Shown: positions 17,188 through 25,786 of the stretch, piece by piece
Layout: each line of letters starts with the position of its first letter
How positions within the stretch are numbered: the stretch's first letter is position 1
The notes under the pieces: generated by a model
What the model was told of the DNA's origin: nothing
The model's input: the letters and a program-made list of their open reading frames with translations, nothing else
The model's database searches: none
Assembly: GCA_965603395.1 (NCBI GenBank)
Contig: CBFDCV010000001.1
Coordinates: forward strand, 1 to 64,000
Reading direction: 5' to 3'
From: CAYSWS01 sp965603395
Lineage (GTDB): Bacteria > Patescibacteriota > WWE3 > UBA101185 > UBA10185
Length of the DNA: 64,000 bases
Position numbers and translations under genes: made by a program

Positions 17188-17234
17188 AGCCTTCTGAGAT
17201 CATACAAATTGAAACAATTTGACCTCAGAAGGCT
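17188..17234 (+). other. Strong RNA hairpin without a T-tract
   Basis: AGCCTTCTGAG (17188-17198) pairs perfectly with CTCAGAAGGCT (17224-17234), and an inner AAATTG/CAATTT stem can extend it. It starts 5 bases after the stop of the 172-residue protein. No run of T follows, so it may stabilise or attenuate the message rather than terminate it. Confidence 0.7.
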
Positions 17235-17316
17235 TAGATCTTTCTTGACTGCAGCATGTGCTAAAAACCCCCGCCAAACGATTAATAAGCACACCAATTA
17301 AAAGGAGGTGGACAAC

Positions 17317-17571
17317 GTGAGGCCGGTAAAAACAGGTGACAAAATCTCCATTGGCAATAAGACTTATGTCTTTACCAAGAACTCAGCAAATATATTCAAC
17401 ATCGCACTTAAAATCAAAAATAGAGAGGGGAGATGGCCTACGGGAACTCTATCTATTAGAAATTTCACGGAAGCTGGGATTAAGCACTATAAACCAGGTT
17501 TTTTTGAAATAGCTACTGTAGCTGATGCCGTAGAGAAAACACAAAAAGGAGAATCCGGCTCACTCCCATAG
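17317..17571 (+). CDS. Small protein of unknown function, strong RBS
   Basis: The product is about 84 residues long, basic, with beta-strand-like segments (GDKISIGNKTYVFTK) and no membrane helix. A perfect AAAGGAGGTG Shine-Dalgarno site overlaps an upstream in-frame GTG at 17308, so the correct start is the second GTG at 17317, 8 nt after AGGAGG. It is the last gene of the small-gene island and is followed by a good intrinsic terminator. It shares the 'V-x-x-G-D-x-I' turn with the preceding 172-residue protein, which hints at one family. Confidence 0.6.
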   Translation: MRPVKTGDKISIGNKTYVFTKNSANIFNIALKIKNREGRWPTGTLSIRNFTEAGIKHYKPGFFEIATVADAVEKTQKGESGSLP

Positions 17572-17606
17572 GGGCACTTTTGCTAGAAAGTAAAGGTGTC
17601 CTTTTT
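17572..17606 (+). terminator. Intrinsic terminator after the small-gene island
   Basis: GGGCAC plus a T-rich extension (17572-17580) pairs with AAAGGTGTCC (17592-17601) with two G-U pairs, followed directly by TTTTT (17602-17606). It separates the island from the convergent response-regulator gene. Confidence 0.7.
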
Positions 17607-17614
17607 ACTCTTCA

Positions 17615-18283
17615 TTATTCACACAACTTATAACCAAAACCATAAACAGTCTTGATTAGCTTTTTTTCATAGGGACGGTCTACTTTGTCACGAAGGCTTT
17701 TTATATGCACCTCCAACGTGTTGGATACCGTTTCAAAGCCCATTTCCCACACCTGCTCCAATAACCTCTCTTTAGAGACAATTCTCCCCTTGCTTAGCAT
17801 TAAACATTCTAATAGTTCAAACTCTTTTCTAGAAAGTACAATGCGCTGACCGCCTCTGACTACTTCTTTTGCATGTAAATCCATTTTCAGCTCCCCTACG
17901 CTAAGCACATTCGAGCCCTTTACACCGTTAGCTTTTTTTATCAAACTTCTCAAATAGGCCACAAGCTCTCTAACCTGAACCGGCTTTGTTAAAACTGCGT
18001 CGGCTCCGCAGTCTAAAGAATCCAGCTTTCTTTCCAGATCATCCTCTTCAAGCAGCACTATGATGGGAATTTCTTGATCATCTTCTCTGGTAACCTTACA
18101 CAAATCAGTATTTTCCATATCTCCAAGATCAGCTTCTACTACAATGGCGGCGTAGTCATTAACTTGGGAAAGATAAACACCTTCTTCTTGGTTATGAGCC
18201 ACATCTAATAGATAGTGCTTGTTTACTTCTGAGCACATATCGACGGCAGATTCGGCATCATTGTTTACGAACAATACCCTCAT
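17615..18283 (-). CDS. OmpR-type response regulator with degenerate receiver
   Basis: The 222-residue protein has an N-terminal receiver-like domain (1-115) and a C-terminal winged-helix DNA-binding domain of the OmpR/PhoB class (about 125-222, LSRKEFELLECLMLSKGRIVSKE ... VHIKSLRDKVD ... YGFGYKL). The receiver has lost its chemistry: the acidic metal pair is N7-N8, the phospho-acceptor Asp is Glu50 (in YAAIVVEADLG), and the switch Thr is Leu78; only Lys100 remains. Phosphorylation is therefore unlikely and Glu50 may mimic the active state (inference). There is no histidine kinase gene nearby. TATA-like boxes precede the ATG. Confidence 0.85.
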   Translation of the reverse strand: MRVLFVNNDAESAVDMCSEVNKHYLLDVAHNQEEGVYLSQVNDYAAIVVEADLGDMENTDLCKVTREDDQEIPIIVLLEEDDLERKLDSLDCGADAVLTKPVQVRELVAYLRSLIKKANGVKGSNVLSVGELKMDLHAKEVVRGGQRIVLSRKEFELLECLMLSKGRIVSKERLLEQVWEMGFETVSNTLEVHIKSLRDKVDRPYEKKLIKTVYGFGYKLCE

Positions 18284-18336
18284 ACCATTGCTTATAACTA
18301 TAAGTATTCAGATTAATATTAAAAGAATATTAACTT

Positions 18337-19869
18337 TTACTTTTCTGGCAGGGAATCTTCTGGTGCTATTATATCTTTTTTAAATCTCAGGTTCAGCATG
18401 ACAATGACAAAAGCCACCAGACCAACCATAGTAAGACCCATTTGAATAGTAAGTTTTTCCGCTGTTAAATAACCGATGCCTCCAAAAATTATTGTGGTTA
18501 TCCAATAAAATAACGCAATTCTTCTGATACTCCAACCTCTGTTGAGAAGTATGTGGTGTAAATGGCCCCTATCTCCTCTTAGCGGATTTTTCCTTTGTAT
18601 CAGTCTTCTTACTACCGTTACAAAAGCGTCCAAAAAAGGTATCAGTATGATGATTATCGAAGTTAGCACCTTGCTATTAATTAAAATGGACAAAACTGCT
18701 AACACTAGCCCGGCTGACATGGCTCCAAATCCCCATAAAATTTTGGATGGTTGCCAAGTAAATTTCACAAATCCCAAAGCCAATCCCGCAGATATGGCTG
18801 CCAAAACTGCTACTCTCATATCTTCAACTTTCAAAGGCACGAACCTTAGAGCCAGCAACACAATTAAAATGCTAGCAATACCAACTATGCCCGCGTATTG
18901 ACCATCAATACCATTGGACCAAGACAAAACATTAAGCACCCATACGATCCAAAACGTAGTAATAATACCCGATATGATTTGCGAATTGAAAAGTAGAACG
19001 CCGCCGCCAAATGGGCTCGAAATGGAAAATATCTTAGTGCCTAAAACAGAAATCATAGACACTACTAGAAATAACAAGCCCAATCTTACATAAGGGTTTT
19101 CCAAAAATCTAAACTGAGTTTCAGGATGTGTGTTTTGATAATCATCGAGAATCCCTAACAAAGATATTAATAACAGAGCAATGTAAAATACGATCAATTT
19201 GGGAGGAAATCCCACAAAAACAATAGCCAAAACCAAGAAGGCAATGCCGTATACAAAACCTCCCCCACGCGCTGACGGCTCTGATAAGAGCATGCCCGGA
19301 TGGGAATGTATTTGGGGACTTGTTACTATATCCCTTTCTTGCGCATACTTGATAAATCTGGGAAGTACAAAATGCATAGACATAAAAGCTACAAAGGCCG
19401 GAATCAAAAGATCCAGATAAGTGGGATTTATTACCGGTTCGAAAGGGGCGGAGGCTTTAAAAATTATTCTCAACAAAGAGAAGGTAAGTAAAATATTTGA
19501 GCTAATGGTAAAGATGCCCACTAAAGTTACCCCATACCTAACGTAGTATCTCCTAATGGGAATTGTGAAGATCAAACCGACTGCCATAATAAGAAAAGCT
19601 GCTATGGGAAAAAGATATAACCATGACTTTTCCACTAGTTGATAATCGCCCCACATTCTTGTATACCAAAATGGTACCTGGGAGTTAACAAAGATAAATC
19701 TCAGTTTTAAATAAATTAGCTGAAATATAATTATGGCGGAGTTTGCTACCAAAATTCCTATAATCTTATCGGAAAATCTTTTTTTCAAATCTCCTATTGT
19801 TTTTTTGAATTTTATATAATTTTTGCTGTAAATAACCTTGTTGATCAAAGGTTTTAAAAACTCGTTCAT
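18337..19869 (-). CDS. GT4 polyprenyl-phosphate sugar-1-phosphate transferase (MraY/WecA family)
   Basis: The 510-residue protein has about 14 helices. The family motifs are present: ARGGGFVYG, LLGILDDYQN (DDxxD-like), SWSNGIDG (NxxNxxDG type) and GDRGHLHHILL, the HxHH-type motif of the WecA/TagO branch. It moves a sugar-1-phosphate from a UDP-sugar to undecaprenyl phosphate, the first step of polysaccharide or teichoic-acid-like polymers. An N-terminal extension of about 165 residues with four helices precedes the core. It lies 15 bp downstream of the GT2 gene on the same strand, so the two probably work in one pathway. Confidence 0.85.
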   Translation of the reverse strand: MNEFLKPLINKVIYSKNYIKFKKTIGDLKKRFSDKIIGILVANSAIIIFQLIYLKLRFIFVNSQVPFWYTRMWGDYQLVEKSWLYLFPIAAFLIMAVGLIFTIPIRRYYVRYGVTLVGIFTISSNILLTFSLLRIIFKASAPFEPVINPTYLDLLIPAFVAFMSMHFVLPRFIKYAQERDIVTSPQIHSHPGMLLSEPSARGGGFVYGIAFLVLAIVFVGFPPKLIVFYIALLLISLLGILDDYQNTHPETQFRFLENPYVRLGLLFLVVSMISVLGTKIFSISSPFGGGVLLFNSQIISGIITTFWIVWVLNVLSWSNGIDGQYAGIVGIASILIVLLALRFVPLKVEDMRVAVLAAISAGLALGFVKFTWQPSKILWGFGAMSAGLVLAVLSILINSKVLTSIIIILIPFLDAFVTVVRRLIQRKNPLRGDRGHLHHILLNRGWSIRRIALFYWITTIIFGGIGYLTAEKLTIQMGLTMVGLVAFVIVMLNLRFKKDIIAPEDSLPEK

Positions 19870-19884
19870 ATTTATAAGGATATC

Positions 19885-21438
19885 TTAGCGAACTTTAGGA
19901 GTGTGGTACAAATCCTTCATCCTCTTTCCAAACATCATTCTTGTTTGGGCATCTATAAATGGGAAGAAAGAAAAGGTGAGCAAGTTGATCACTACTATCA
20001 TGCCTTCCAAATTAGTAAATATCTTTCTCCAGAGTGACCACTCTTTTGGCATAGGCGGCGTAAGCTTAGCTCGGTAGTATGTAGGCGGTATTAGAAATAC
20101 TAGAGTAAATGTTAGCACCCAACTTATGGCATCAGGAAGGCTATAGGCAAAACTGCTTTGTTTAATGGCAGGGTTTACCAAGGTTAAAATTGTGAATCCA
20201 AAAGTTAGTAAATAAACCATATTTACCATAATTATCCTAGTCTTGAAATGATCATATGTCCACAAAACTTTCTTAAAGAATGGTATTTTTTTATTTTTTA
20301 CAAATACCTTCAAGGATAATGGAACTTCTAAAGCTCCCCAGCCCCATCTAAGTAGCTGTTTATACAAACTCTTATGAGCGTCCCAATAGTTTTTACCCTC
20401 CACTGCATCTGCTGAATATGGAATAAAGTGCTGTGCTAGTTTAAAATCTCCATCCCTTACATAAAAAGCCCGCCAAAAAAATATAGTGTCGTCCACACCT
20501 ATCTGCACATCCCAATAATTACAGTCGATCAAAGTCTGCAGAGAGCATGAATAGGCTGCAAAAGTCTCCTTTGTAAGGGTGCTAAGCCCCCACGGCACAC
20601 TTCTGTGGGATAAGGTTCCCAGGGTTACAAAGTTGGCTTCTATCCTTGGCATTGAGGGCACTCTCCAATGGTTATTATTAAAAAGATGTACAGCAGTTGA
20701 GTAAAAGTGGTTATCCCGTTTGTCAGTTGTTAAATAAAGATATGTTAGCCTAGCCATATATTGTCTATCAGCAATGTGATCAGCATCAAAAGATGAAAAA
20801 ATATAGTTTCTTGGATTTTCTTCTATGCTTTCTAAATGTCTGACAGCATGACCAGATCCCCATGTCCTGTTTGCTCCTCCCACGCCCTTAGCTTCTCCGG
20901 GCATACCAGCCGGGTGGACATAAATCAACACATTGTCAAATTTATCTTTATGAGGCATTACAACTTTTTTAATTGTCTCTTTGGTTTCTTTTGAAGGTTT
21001 TTCTTCGATTGTATACACTAGTGTAAAACTTTTTGTATTGTAAGTTTGATTTAATAAAGCATCAAAAGACTCTTTTATAACCTCGTAAGGTTCGTTTACA
21101 CAGGGTATGAGAATGAAGTGCTTTGTTTTCTCTAGTGAGGGGGGTAGGGTTTTCTTATCGGGAAGATCATTAAAATCCAGTTCCAAACATCTATTATTCC
21201 AATCCTCTGCCATTTCTCTTTTATGTCTTGGATAGCCAATTACCAATCCCACAGTATTCATAACCGCTAAGTATGACCAATATAAGGTTATGAATGTTAG
21301 TATATAAACCATGGCTTGGGGATAGATTATCCCCAACCACACCGGACTTAAAATAACAGTCCATGTAAGCAAACCGGGAATTATTTCACCCAAACGCTGA
21401 ATTAATCTGTCATGTTTTTCTAACTCTACTAAGCTCAT
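19885..21438 (-). CDS. Membrane-bound GT2 glycosyltransferase
   Basis: The 517-residue protein has two N-terminal helices, a GT2 catalytic domain and four C-terminal helices, like processive beta-glycan synthases. Visible motifs are FILIPCVNEP, SSFDADHIAD (metal-binding DxD), VDDTIFFWRA and QLLRWGW (QxxRW acceptor site). The glycan made is unknown. Its start overlaps the tatD stop by 4 bp (ATGA), giving the order metG-tatD-GT2-GT4 in transcription direction. Confidence 0.8.
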   Translation of the reverse strand: MSLVELEKHDRLIQRLGEIIPGLLTWTVILSPVWLGIIYPQAMVYILTFITLYWSYLAVMNTVGLVIGYPRHKREMAEDWNNRCLELDFNDLPDKKTLPPSLEKTKHFILIPCVNEPYEVIKESFDALLNQTYNTKSFTLVYTIEEKPSKETKETIKKVVMPHKDKFDNVLIYVHPAGMPGEAKGVGGANRTWGSGHAVRHLESIEENPRNYIFSSFDADHIADRQYMARLTYLYLTTDKRDNHFYSTAVHLFNNNHWRVPSMPRIEANFVTLGTLSHRSVPWGLSTLTKETFAAYSCSLQTLIDCNYWDVQIGVDDTIFFWRAFYVRDGDFKLAQHFIPYSADAVEGKNYWDAHKSLYKQLLRWGWGALEVPLSLKVFVKNKKIPFFKKVLWTYDHFKTRIIMVNMVYLLTFGFTILTLVNPAIKQSSFAYSLPDAISWVLTFTLVFLIPPTYYRAKLTPPMPKEWSLWRKIFTNLEGMIVVINLLTFSFFPFIDAQTRMMFGKRMKDLYHTPKVR

Positions 21439-22226
21439 ATTTTAAATAGACGGCAGGTGTTTTGATAAGTATATTTTTCTATCTCTTCTTGTGGGGTATT
21501 CCTTATCCGGGCAACTTTAGCGGCCGTTATTGTAACATATTTGGGATAATTTATTTCTCCCCTATGACCTTGTGGGGGTAAAAAAGGAGCATCTGTTTCC
21601 AAAAGGAGCCGGTCTCTGGGAATATTTTTCACAGCTTCCAGTAGTTTTTTGCTCGCTGAAGGATAGGTTACTATACCCGAAAATGAAACGTAAAAGTCTC
21701 TGTGTAACAAATCTTTAGCAAAATCCCAATCGGAAGTATAGCAATGAGCTACACCGGTAAGCTTAGTATCCTTATATAGTTGTAAAACGTCCAGTAACTC
21801 AGGGTCGGAGTTCCTGTTGTGCAAAACCGCCGGCAGTTCCCTTTGCACGGCAAGTCCCAGCTGCATTTTAAACAATTCACGCTGTTCCTCAATATCCCTG
21901 GTTTCATAATCAACCTCACCTTGAGGAACGTCCAAACCGCACTCACCTATTCCTACAATGCTGCTTGGGTAAGAACTTAGAATTTCCTTAATACCCTCTT
22001 CCATATCATACAAACTCTTATCTAAATCCTCATGGGGGTGCACACCCACAACAGCGAAAACGTTATCGTGCGCTCTAGCCAACTCAACTGCCTTTTTGCT
22101 ATCTTCCAAAGATGTACCAATAGTAACAATCTTTTCTACTCCTGATTTTGTTGATTCTTCCACGACCTTGGCTATTTCCTGCTCATATTTTTTGTCATGA
22201 AGATGACAATGTGAATCAATCAGCAT
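21435..22226 (-). CDS. tatD: TatD-family metal-dependent deoxyribonuclease
   Basis: The protein is a TIM-barrel hydrolase of about 263 residues. Metal ligands are visible: the HCH pair in MLIDSHCHLHD, Glu in GIGECGLD, His in LHNRNSD, His in GVAHCYTSD and Asp in LLETDAPFL. TatD enzymes are Mg-dependent 3'-5' exonucleases or endonucleases active in DNA repair and turnover. The frame is open from a TTG at 22247, but the ATG at 22226 gives the normal family N-terminus and I use it. It follows metG on the same strand with 21 bp between stop and start and overlaps the GT2 gene by 4 bp. Confidence 0.92.
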   Translation of the reverse strand: MLIDSHCHLHDKKYEQEIAKVVEESTKSGVEKIVTIGTSLEDSKKAVELARAHDNVFAVVGVHPHEDLDKSLYDMEEGIKEILSSYPSSIVGIGECGLDVPQGEVDYETRDIEEQRELFKMQLGLAVQRELPAVLHNRNSDPELLDVLQLYKDTKLTGVAHCYTSDWDFAKDLLHRDFYVSFSGIVTYPSASKKLLEAVKNIPRDRLLLETDAPFLPPQGHRGEINYPKYVTITAAKVARIRNTPQEEIEKYTYQNTCRLFKI

Positions 22227-22247
22227 ACGGTTAATCAATTCTAACAA

Positions 22248-23672
22248 CTATTTGATTCTGGGAAAGAGGGCGTCTTGCGCCCTTATCTTTTCCTGTCCAA
22301 ACTGCTCTTGTATTTTCTTTGCTGTGTCGGGCATAAAGGGCTCTATCTGCTTGGCCACCTTCCTTACTTGAAGGACTTCATGGCTTAGAATCTCTTTAAG
22401 TTTCTTTTTATCTTCAATTGCCCACGGTTCATTTTCATTTATGTGTTTGTCCAAGCTTGCCAGCTCTTGCCATATGTTTTGCAGTATCTTGTCCACTCTA
22501 AAGTCCTTAATTGGTTCGAATAGCTTTTTATCAAGTTCTTGTGAATTTTTATCAAGAGGAAAAGCTTCCTCCGAGTTTTCTGCTAACTTAGCTACTCTAG
22601 CTACTGAGTTTCCCAAACCGTTAGCTAACTCTCCATTATAAACTTCTTTTAGTTGTGTTTTATAAAGGTTCGAGTCTTCACCAATAGGTCCGTTTTTTAG
22701 TAAGTAGTACCTTATGGCATCCACACCATACTCCTTTACTAACTCTCTTGGCCGAACAACATTGCCTAAAGATTTACTAATTTTCTTTCCTTCCAGGTTT
22801 AAAAAACCGTGCACATATACCACATCCGGAAGTCTGTGCCCGGCACTCTTTAGCATGGCCGGCCACAAAAGAGTGTGCCATCTGGCAATATCTTTACCTA
22901 CAAAATGTATGATTCTAGTATCATCGCCCCAAAATCCTTTTTGTGAGCCTTCAGTAAAATAATTTATCAAGGCATCAAACCACACGTATATGACCTGCTC
23001 CGGATCGTTCGGAGTAGTAATTCCCCAAGAAACCTTGTACTTAGGCCTGGAAACCGTAATGTCCTTCAAACCCGCTTCCAAAAAAGCTAGCATTTCCGAT
23101 CTTTTCCCATCAGGTAATACAACTAGTTCATTTGATCCGATTAGTTTTTTTAGAAAACTTTCATATTTCGACCATTTAAAAAAATAGTTTTCTTCATTAA
23201 GTTTTTGGATTTCTATTGTGGTGTGGTTTGAACACTGTCCGTCCTCATTAAGTTCAGATAAAGTTTTGTGCGCAGAACATCCCACGCAGTAAAATCCCTC
23301 ATAATTATCTTTGTAAATATCTCCGTTATCAAAGGCTTTTTTGAAAAACGCGGCTGCTGTTTTTTCATGATCCTTATCTGTGGTTCTTATAAATCGGTCG
23401 TATGAAATGTTTAATGAATCAATCTCTTTTTTGTTTGCCGTAGACACTTTTGTCACATGTTCGATGGGTGTAAGATCTTTTTCTTCAGCCGCTTTCTGAT
23501 TAGTAGTACCGTGTTCATCCGTACCGGTAGTAAAAAGTACGTTTTTGTCACCTTTAATTATTCGAAAATATCTGGCCACACAATCGGCCAAGATTTTCTC
23601 GTACGCATGCCCGACGTGGATAACATCGTTAGTATAATCTATAGCGGTTGTAATAAATACTTTTTTGTTCAT
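22248..23672 (-). CDS. metG: Methionyl-tRNA synthetase
   Basis: A 474-residue class I synthetase that charges initiator and elongator tRNA-Met. It has the HIGH motif as HVGHAYEK near the N-terminus, the KMSKS motif as KKISKSLGN, and the zinc knuckle YCVGCSAHKTL ... CSNH. The C-terminal helical anticodon-binding domain contains NELANGLGNSVAR. There is no C-terminal dimerisation (Trbp111) domain, so it is the short form. It starts the metG-tatD-GT2-GT4 strand run. Confidence 0.97.
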   Translation of the reverse strand: MNKKVFITTAIDYTNDVIHVGHAYEKILADCVARYFRIIKGDKNVLFTTGTDEHGTTNQKAAEEKDLTPIEHVTKVSTANKKEIDSLNISYDRFIRTTDKDHEKTAAAFFKKAFDNGDIYKDNYEGFYCVGCSAHKTLSELNEDGQCSNHTTIEIQKLNEENYFFKWSKYESFLKKLIGSNELVVLPDGKRSEMLAFLEAGLKDITVSRPKYKVSWGITTPNDPEQVIYVWFDALINYFTEGSQKGFWGDDTRIIHFVGKDIARWHTLLWPAMLKSAGHRLPDVVYVHGFLNLEGKKISKSLGNVVRPRELVKEYGVDAIRYYLLKNGPIGEDSNLYKTQLKEVYNGELANGLGNSVARVAKLAENSEEAFPLDKNSQELDKKLFEPIKDFRVDKILQNIWQELASLDKHINENEPWAIEDKKKLKEILSHEVLQVRKVAKQIEPFMPDTAKKIQEQFGQEKIRAQDALFPRIK

Positions 23673-23692
23673 GATAATGAGTGCCTGATATT

Positions 23693-24055
23693 TTACCTTT
23701 TTGTACGCATTTGTAAAAACGCTAATACATACATGATCAAAAATAAGGTTAGATTTACAATATTATCTAAGTTAAAAGCTCTCAAACCCATGTAAAACAC
23801 CACGCCAAATGCTAAATAAGTAGACCATTTTATACTTTTTCGGTACAAAAATCTCAAATTGCTAAAAGTGGGAGCCTTAGCATGAAAATAAAAATATATT
23901 GGTAAAGACAAGGTTGACATCAAGGCCAAAAACAGCAGGAGCAACATAATAAGCACCGCGTCCAAACTTACCGGTTCAGTCATGTACACATGGCGTCCAA
24001 ATAGCAACCAAAATAGGGCCGATAAGAAAATAATGGTGTATATGAACTTCGGCAT
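23693..24055 (-). CDS. Small integral membrane protein of unknown function
   Basis: This 120-residue protein has about four hydrophobic helices (near residues 4-20, 33-57, 75-92 and 99-114) joined by basic loops. No family is recognised. A TATTAT box ends 6 nt before the ATG, the leaderless arrangement seen elsewhere. It sits just upstream of metG on the same strand and is divergent from rmuC. Confidence 0.55.
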   Translation of the reverse strand: MPKFIYTIIFLSALFWLLFGRHVYMTEPVSLDAVLIMLLLLFLALMSTLSLPIYFYFHAKAPTFSNLRFLYRKSIKWSTYLAFGVVFYMGLRAFNLDNIVNLTLFLIMYVLAFLQMRTKR

Positions 24056-24120
24056 AATATGATAATAACACTAAAATCCTCTACTCTCGCTTAATTTTAT
24101 TATTCTGATAAAATTAGCAC

Positions 24121-25167
24121 ATGCTTTCTGAACAAACTCTGATTATTTTGGTTTTTCTAGTGCTGGGCTCTGCCGGTATTATTATTTTTGCCTTTTCTTC
24201 CCAAATTAAAAAGCTTAAAGATGAAATGAAAAATGACGAAGACGACAAGGTTTTGATGGAATGGCTCAAAGACATGAAAGGTTCTGTAGATACTAGATTA
24301 AAAGACCAAAATCAAACTTTACAGGATCAACTTGGTAGTCAGCGCAAAGCCATGACCGATCAAACAAAGTTGATTTGGGAGAGGCTGGAAAATTCGACCA
24401 AGGTTATTCAGCAGGTACACAAGGAGTTGGGAGGTATTAGTGAGTTTGGTCGTGATATGAAGGACCTGAGCAATATTTTAAAATCTCCCAAGTTAAGAGG
24501 TGGTCTGGGTGAACAGTTTTTGTACGAAATTTTAGAAAATTCTCTGCCTAAAGAATTATTTAAAACTCAGTACAAATTTAAAGACGGCGCCGTATGTGAT
24601 GCTGTGGTCATTACTGAAAAAGGCTTGATTACCATCGATTCAAAATTTCCCATGGAAAACTTCAAAGAAATGGTAACCCAAGAAACTCAGGAGGCCAGAG
24701 AAAAATACAAAAAACAATTTATTAGAGATGTGAAAACTAGGATTGATGAGATTTCTTCCAAATACATCTTGCCCGAGGAAGGTACAGCCGATTTTGCCGT
24801 CATGTATGTCCCGTCTGAGAATGTCTATTACGAGTTAGTGGTTAACACGCCGGAAATTGAAAGCTACTCCAGAGATAAAAGTATTTTCATTACCTCACCA
24901 AACACCCTAAATTATCAGATGAGAGCTATTTTAGTGGCCTATCAACAAAGTGAACTACAAAAACACGCCGGTGATATTTTAAAATCTTTGAGTGGTATAA
25001 AAACAGAAGCCGTAAAGTTTGATGAAGAACTAGGTGTGTTAGGCGGACATATTGTTCGAACATATAAGGCTATGGATAGCGTCAAGATCAAGTTCTCTAA
25101 ATTGTTTGGAAAAATTGAGAGTACTCAAGCTTTAGGAACCCCCGAAGATACAAAAGAACTTAGTTAA
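24121..25167 (+). CDS. rmuC: RmuC-family DNA recombination protein
   Basis: The 348-residue protein has one N-terminal membrane helix (about residues 6-26), a coiled coil (about 30-105) and a nuclease-like RmuC core (KSPKLRGGLGEQFLYEILENSLP, then GLITIDSKFPMENF and ADFAVMYVPSENVYYELV). RmuC limits inversion-type rearrangements and has a restriction-endonuclease-like fold. The Asp-x-Lys of TIDSKFP fits the PD-(D/E)xK active site. A TAAAAT box ends 6 nt before the ATG. The gene is followed by a hairpin that serves the convergent small gene. Confidence 0.9.
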   Translation: MLSEQTLIILVFLVLGSAGIIIFAFSSQIKKLKDEMKNDEDDKVLMEWLKDMKGSVDTRLKDQNQTLQDQLGSQRKAMTDQTKLIWERLENSTKVIQQVHKELGGISEFGRDMKDLSNILKSPKLRGGLGEQFLYEILENSLPKELFKTQYKFKDGAVCDAVVITEKGLITIDSKFPMENFKEMVTQETQEAREKYKKQFIRDVKTRIDEISSKYILPEEGTADFAVMYVPSENVYYELVVNTPEIESYSRDKSIFITSPNTLNYQMRAILVAYQQSELQKHAGDILKSLSGIKTEAVKFDEELGVLGGHIVRTYKAMDSVKIKFSKLFGKIESTQALGTPEDTKELS

Positions 25168-25209
25168 AAAATAAAGCCTCAAAAGGATGTGTGATTACCC
25201 CTTGAGGCT
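25165..25209 (-). terminator. Intrinsic terminator of the small membrane-protein genes
   Basis: On the minus strand AGCCTCAA pairs with TTGAGGCT (plus 25202-25209 and 25175-25182), followed by TTATTTTTT. It lies past the stop of the gene ending at 25227. Confidence 0.65.
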
Positions 25210-25226
25210 CTTGGACTGCTTGGCTT

Positions 25227-25421
25227 TTAACTTGGGCTTTTCCAAAAAATAATTCCAAAGATTAAAGCTACCACTGCCAATCCAAACATTCCATAAGCTG
25301 TTTCATTTGGTATTTCCGATAAAAGTAAGAAGGTTGCGCCTGCTATGAAAAGTGCAAGTGCAAGGATTATACCTAAACCGGACCCAAACTGGTCGTGACA
25401 CTTACTCCAACAATTTCTCAT
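25227..25421 (-). CDS. Small two-helix membrane protein, strong RBS
   Basis: The product has 64 residues with two hydrophobic helices (about 15-36 and 43-60). An AAGGAGAGG Shine-Dalgarno site sits right before the ATG at 25421 (MRNCWSKCHDQ), which decides the start; the frame is open 15 codons further upstream. It follows another small membrane protein gene and is followed by an intrinsic terminator. Function is unknown. Confidence 0.6.
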   Translation of the reverse strand: MRNCWSKCHDQFGSGLGIILALALFIAGATFLLLSEIPNETAYGMFGLAVVALIFGIIFWKSPS

Positions 25422-25477
25422 GATCCTCTCCTTAATAATATATAAATGCCGCAGGACACCAACCAAACAGTATTGTA

Positions 25478-25741
25478 CTATAGGTCTACACTGTGGTCAA
25501 AGTCCCCAACACCGCCAAGCAGCCAGTTGACTATTACCGTACCAATCCCAATTAGTATAAGGGACAACAACCAGGCGCCTATATACACTAGATGGAATTT
25601 GGTGTGGGCTACGTCCGTAAACAAGTTAAAAATCGCACGAATCGCACCTGCAAAAGCCACCAGCCAGAAAACACACAACATAATATTGAATCTAATAAGA
25701 AGCTTCTCTTCCGGGTCACGTTTTCTCTCTATTTTCTTCAT
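25478..25741 (-). CDS. Small two-helix membrane protein, strong RBS
   Basis: The 87-residue product starts with a charged segment (MKKIERKRDPEEKLL) followed by two hydrophobic helices (about 17-38 and 50-72) and an acidic end (DFDHSVDL). AGGAGAAGG precedes the ATG. Together with the next gene it forms a short operon ending in a hairpin terminator. No family is recognised. Confidence 0.6.
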   Translation of the reverse strand: MKKIERKRDPEEKLLIRFNIMLCVFWLVAFAGAIRAIFNLFTDVAHTKFHLVYIGAWLLSLILIGIGTVIVNWLLGGVGDFDHSVDL

Positions 25742-25786
25742 ATCCCTTCTCCTGTGGTTTAAATTGGTTTAAGCTATAATCCTTAT

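Noticed and set aside
25446..25772. 108-codon plus-strand frame upstream of the helicase-nuclease
   Set aside because: It is antisense to a small gene with a strong ribosome site and has no start signal of its own.
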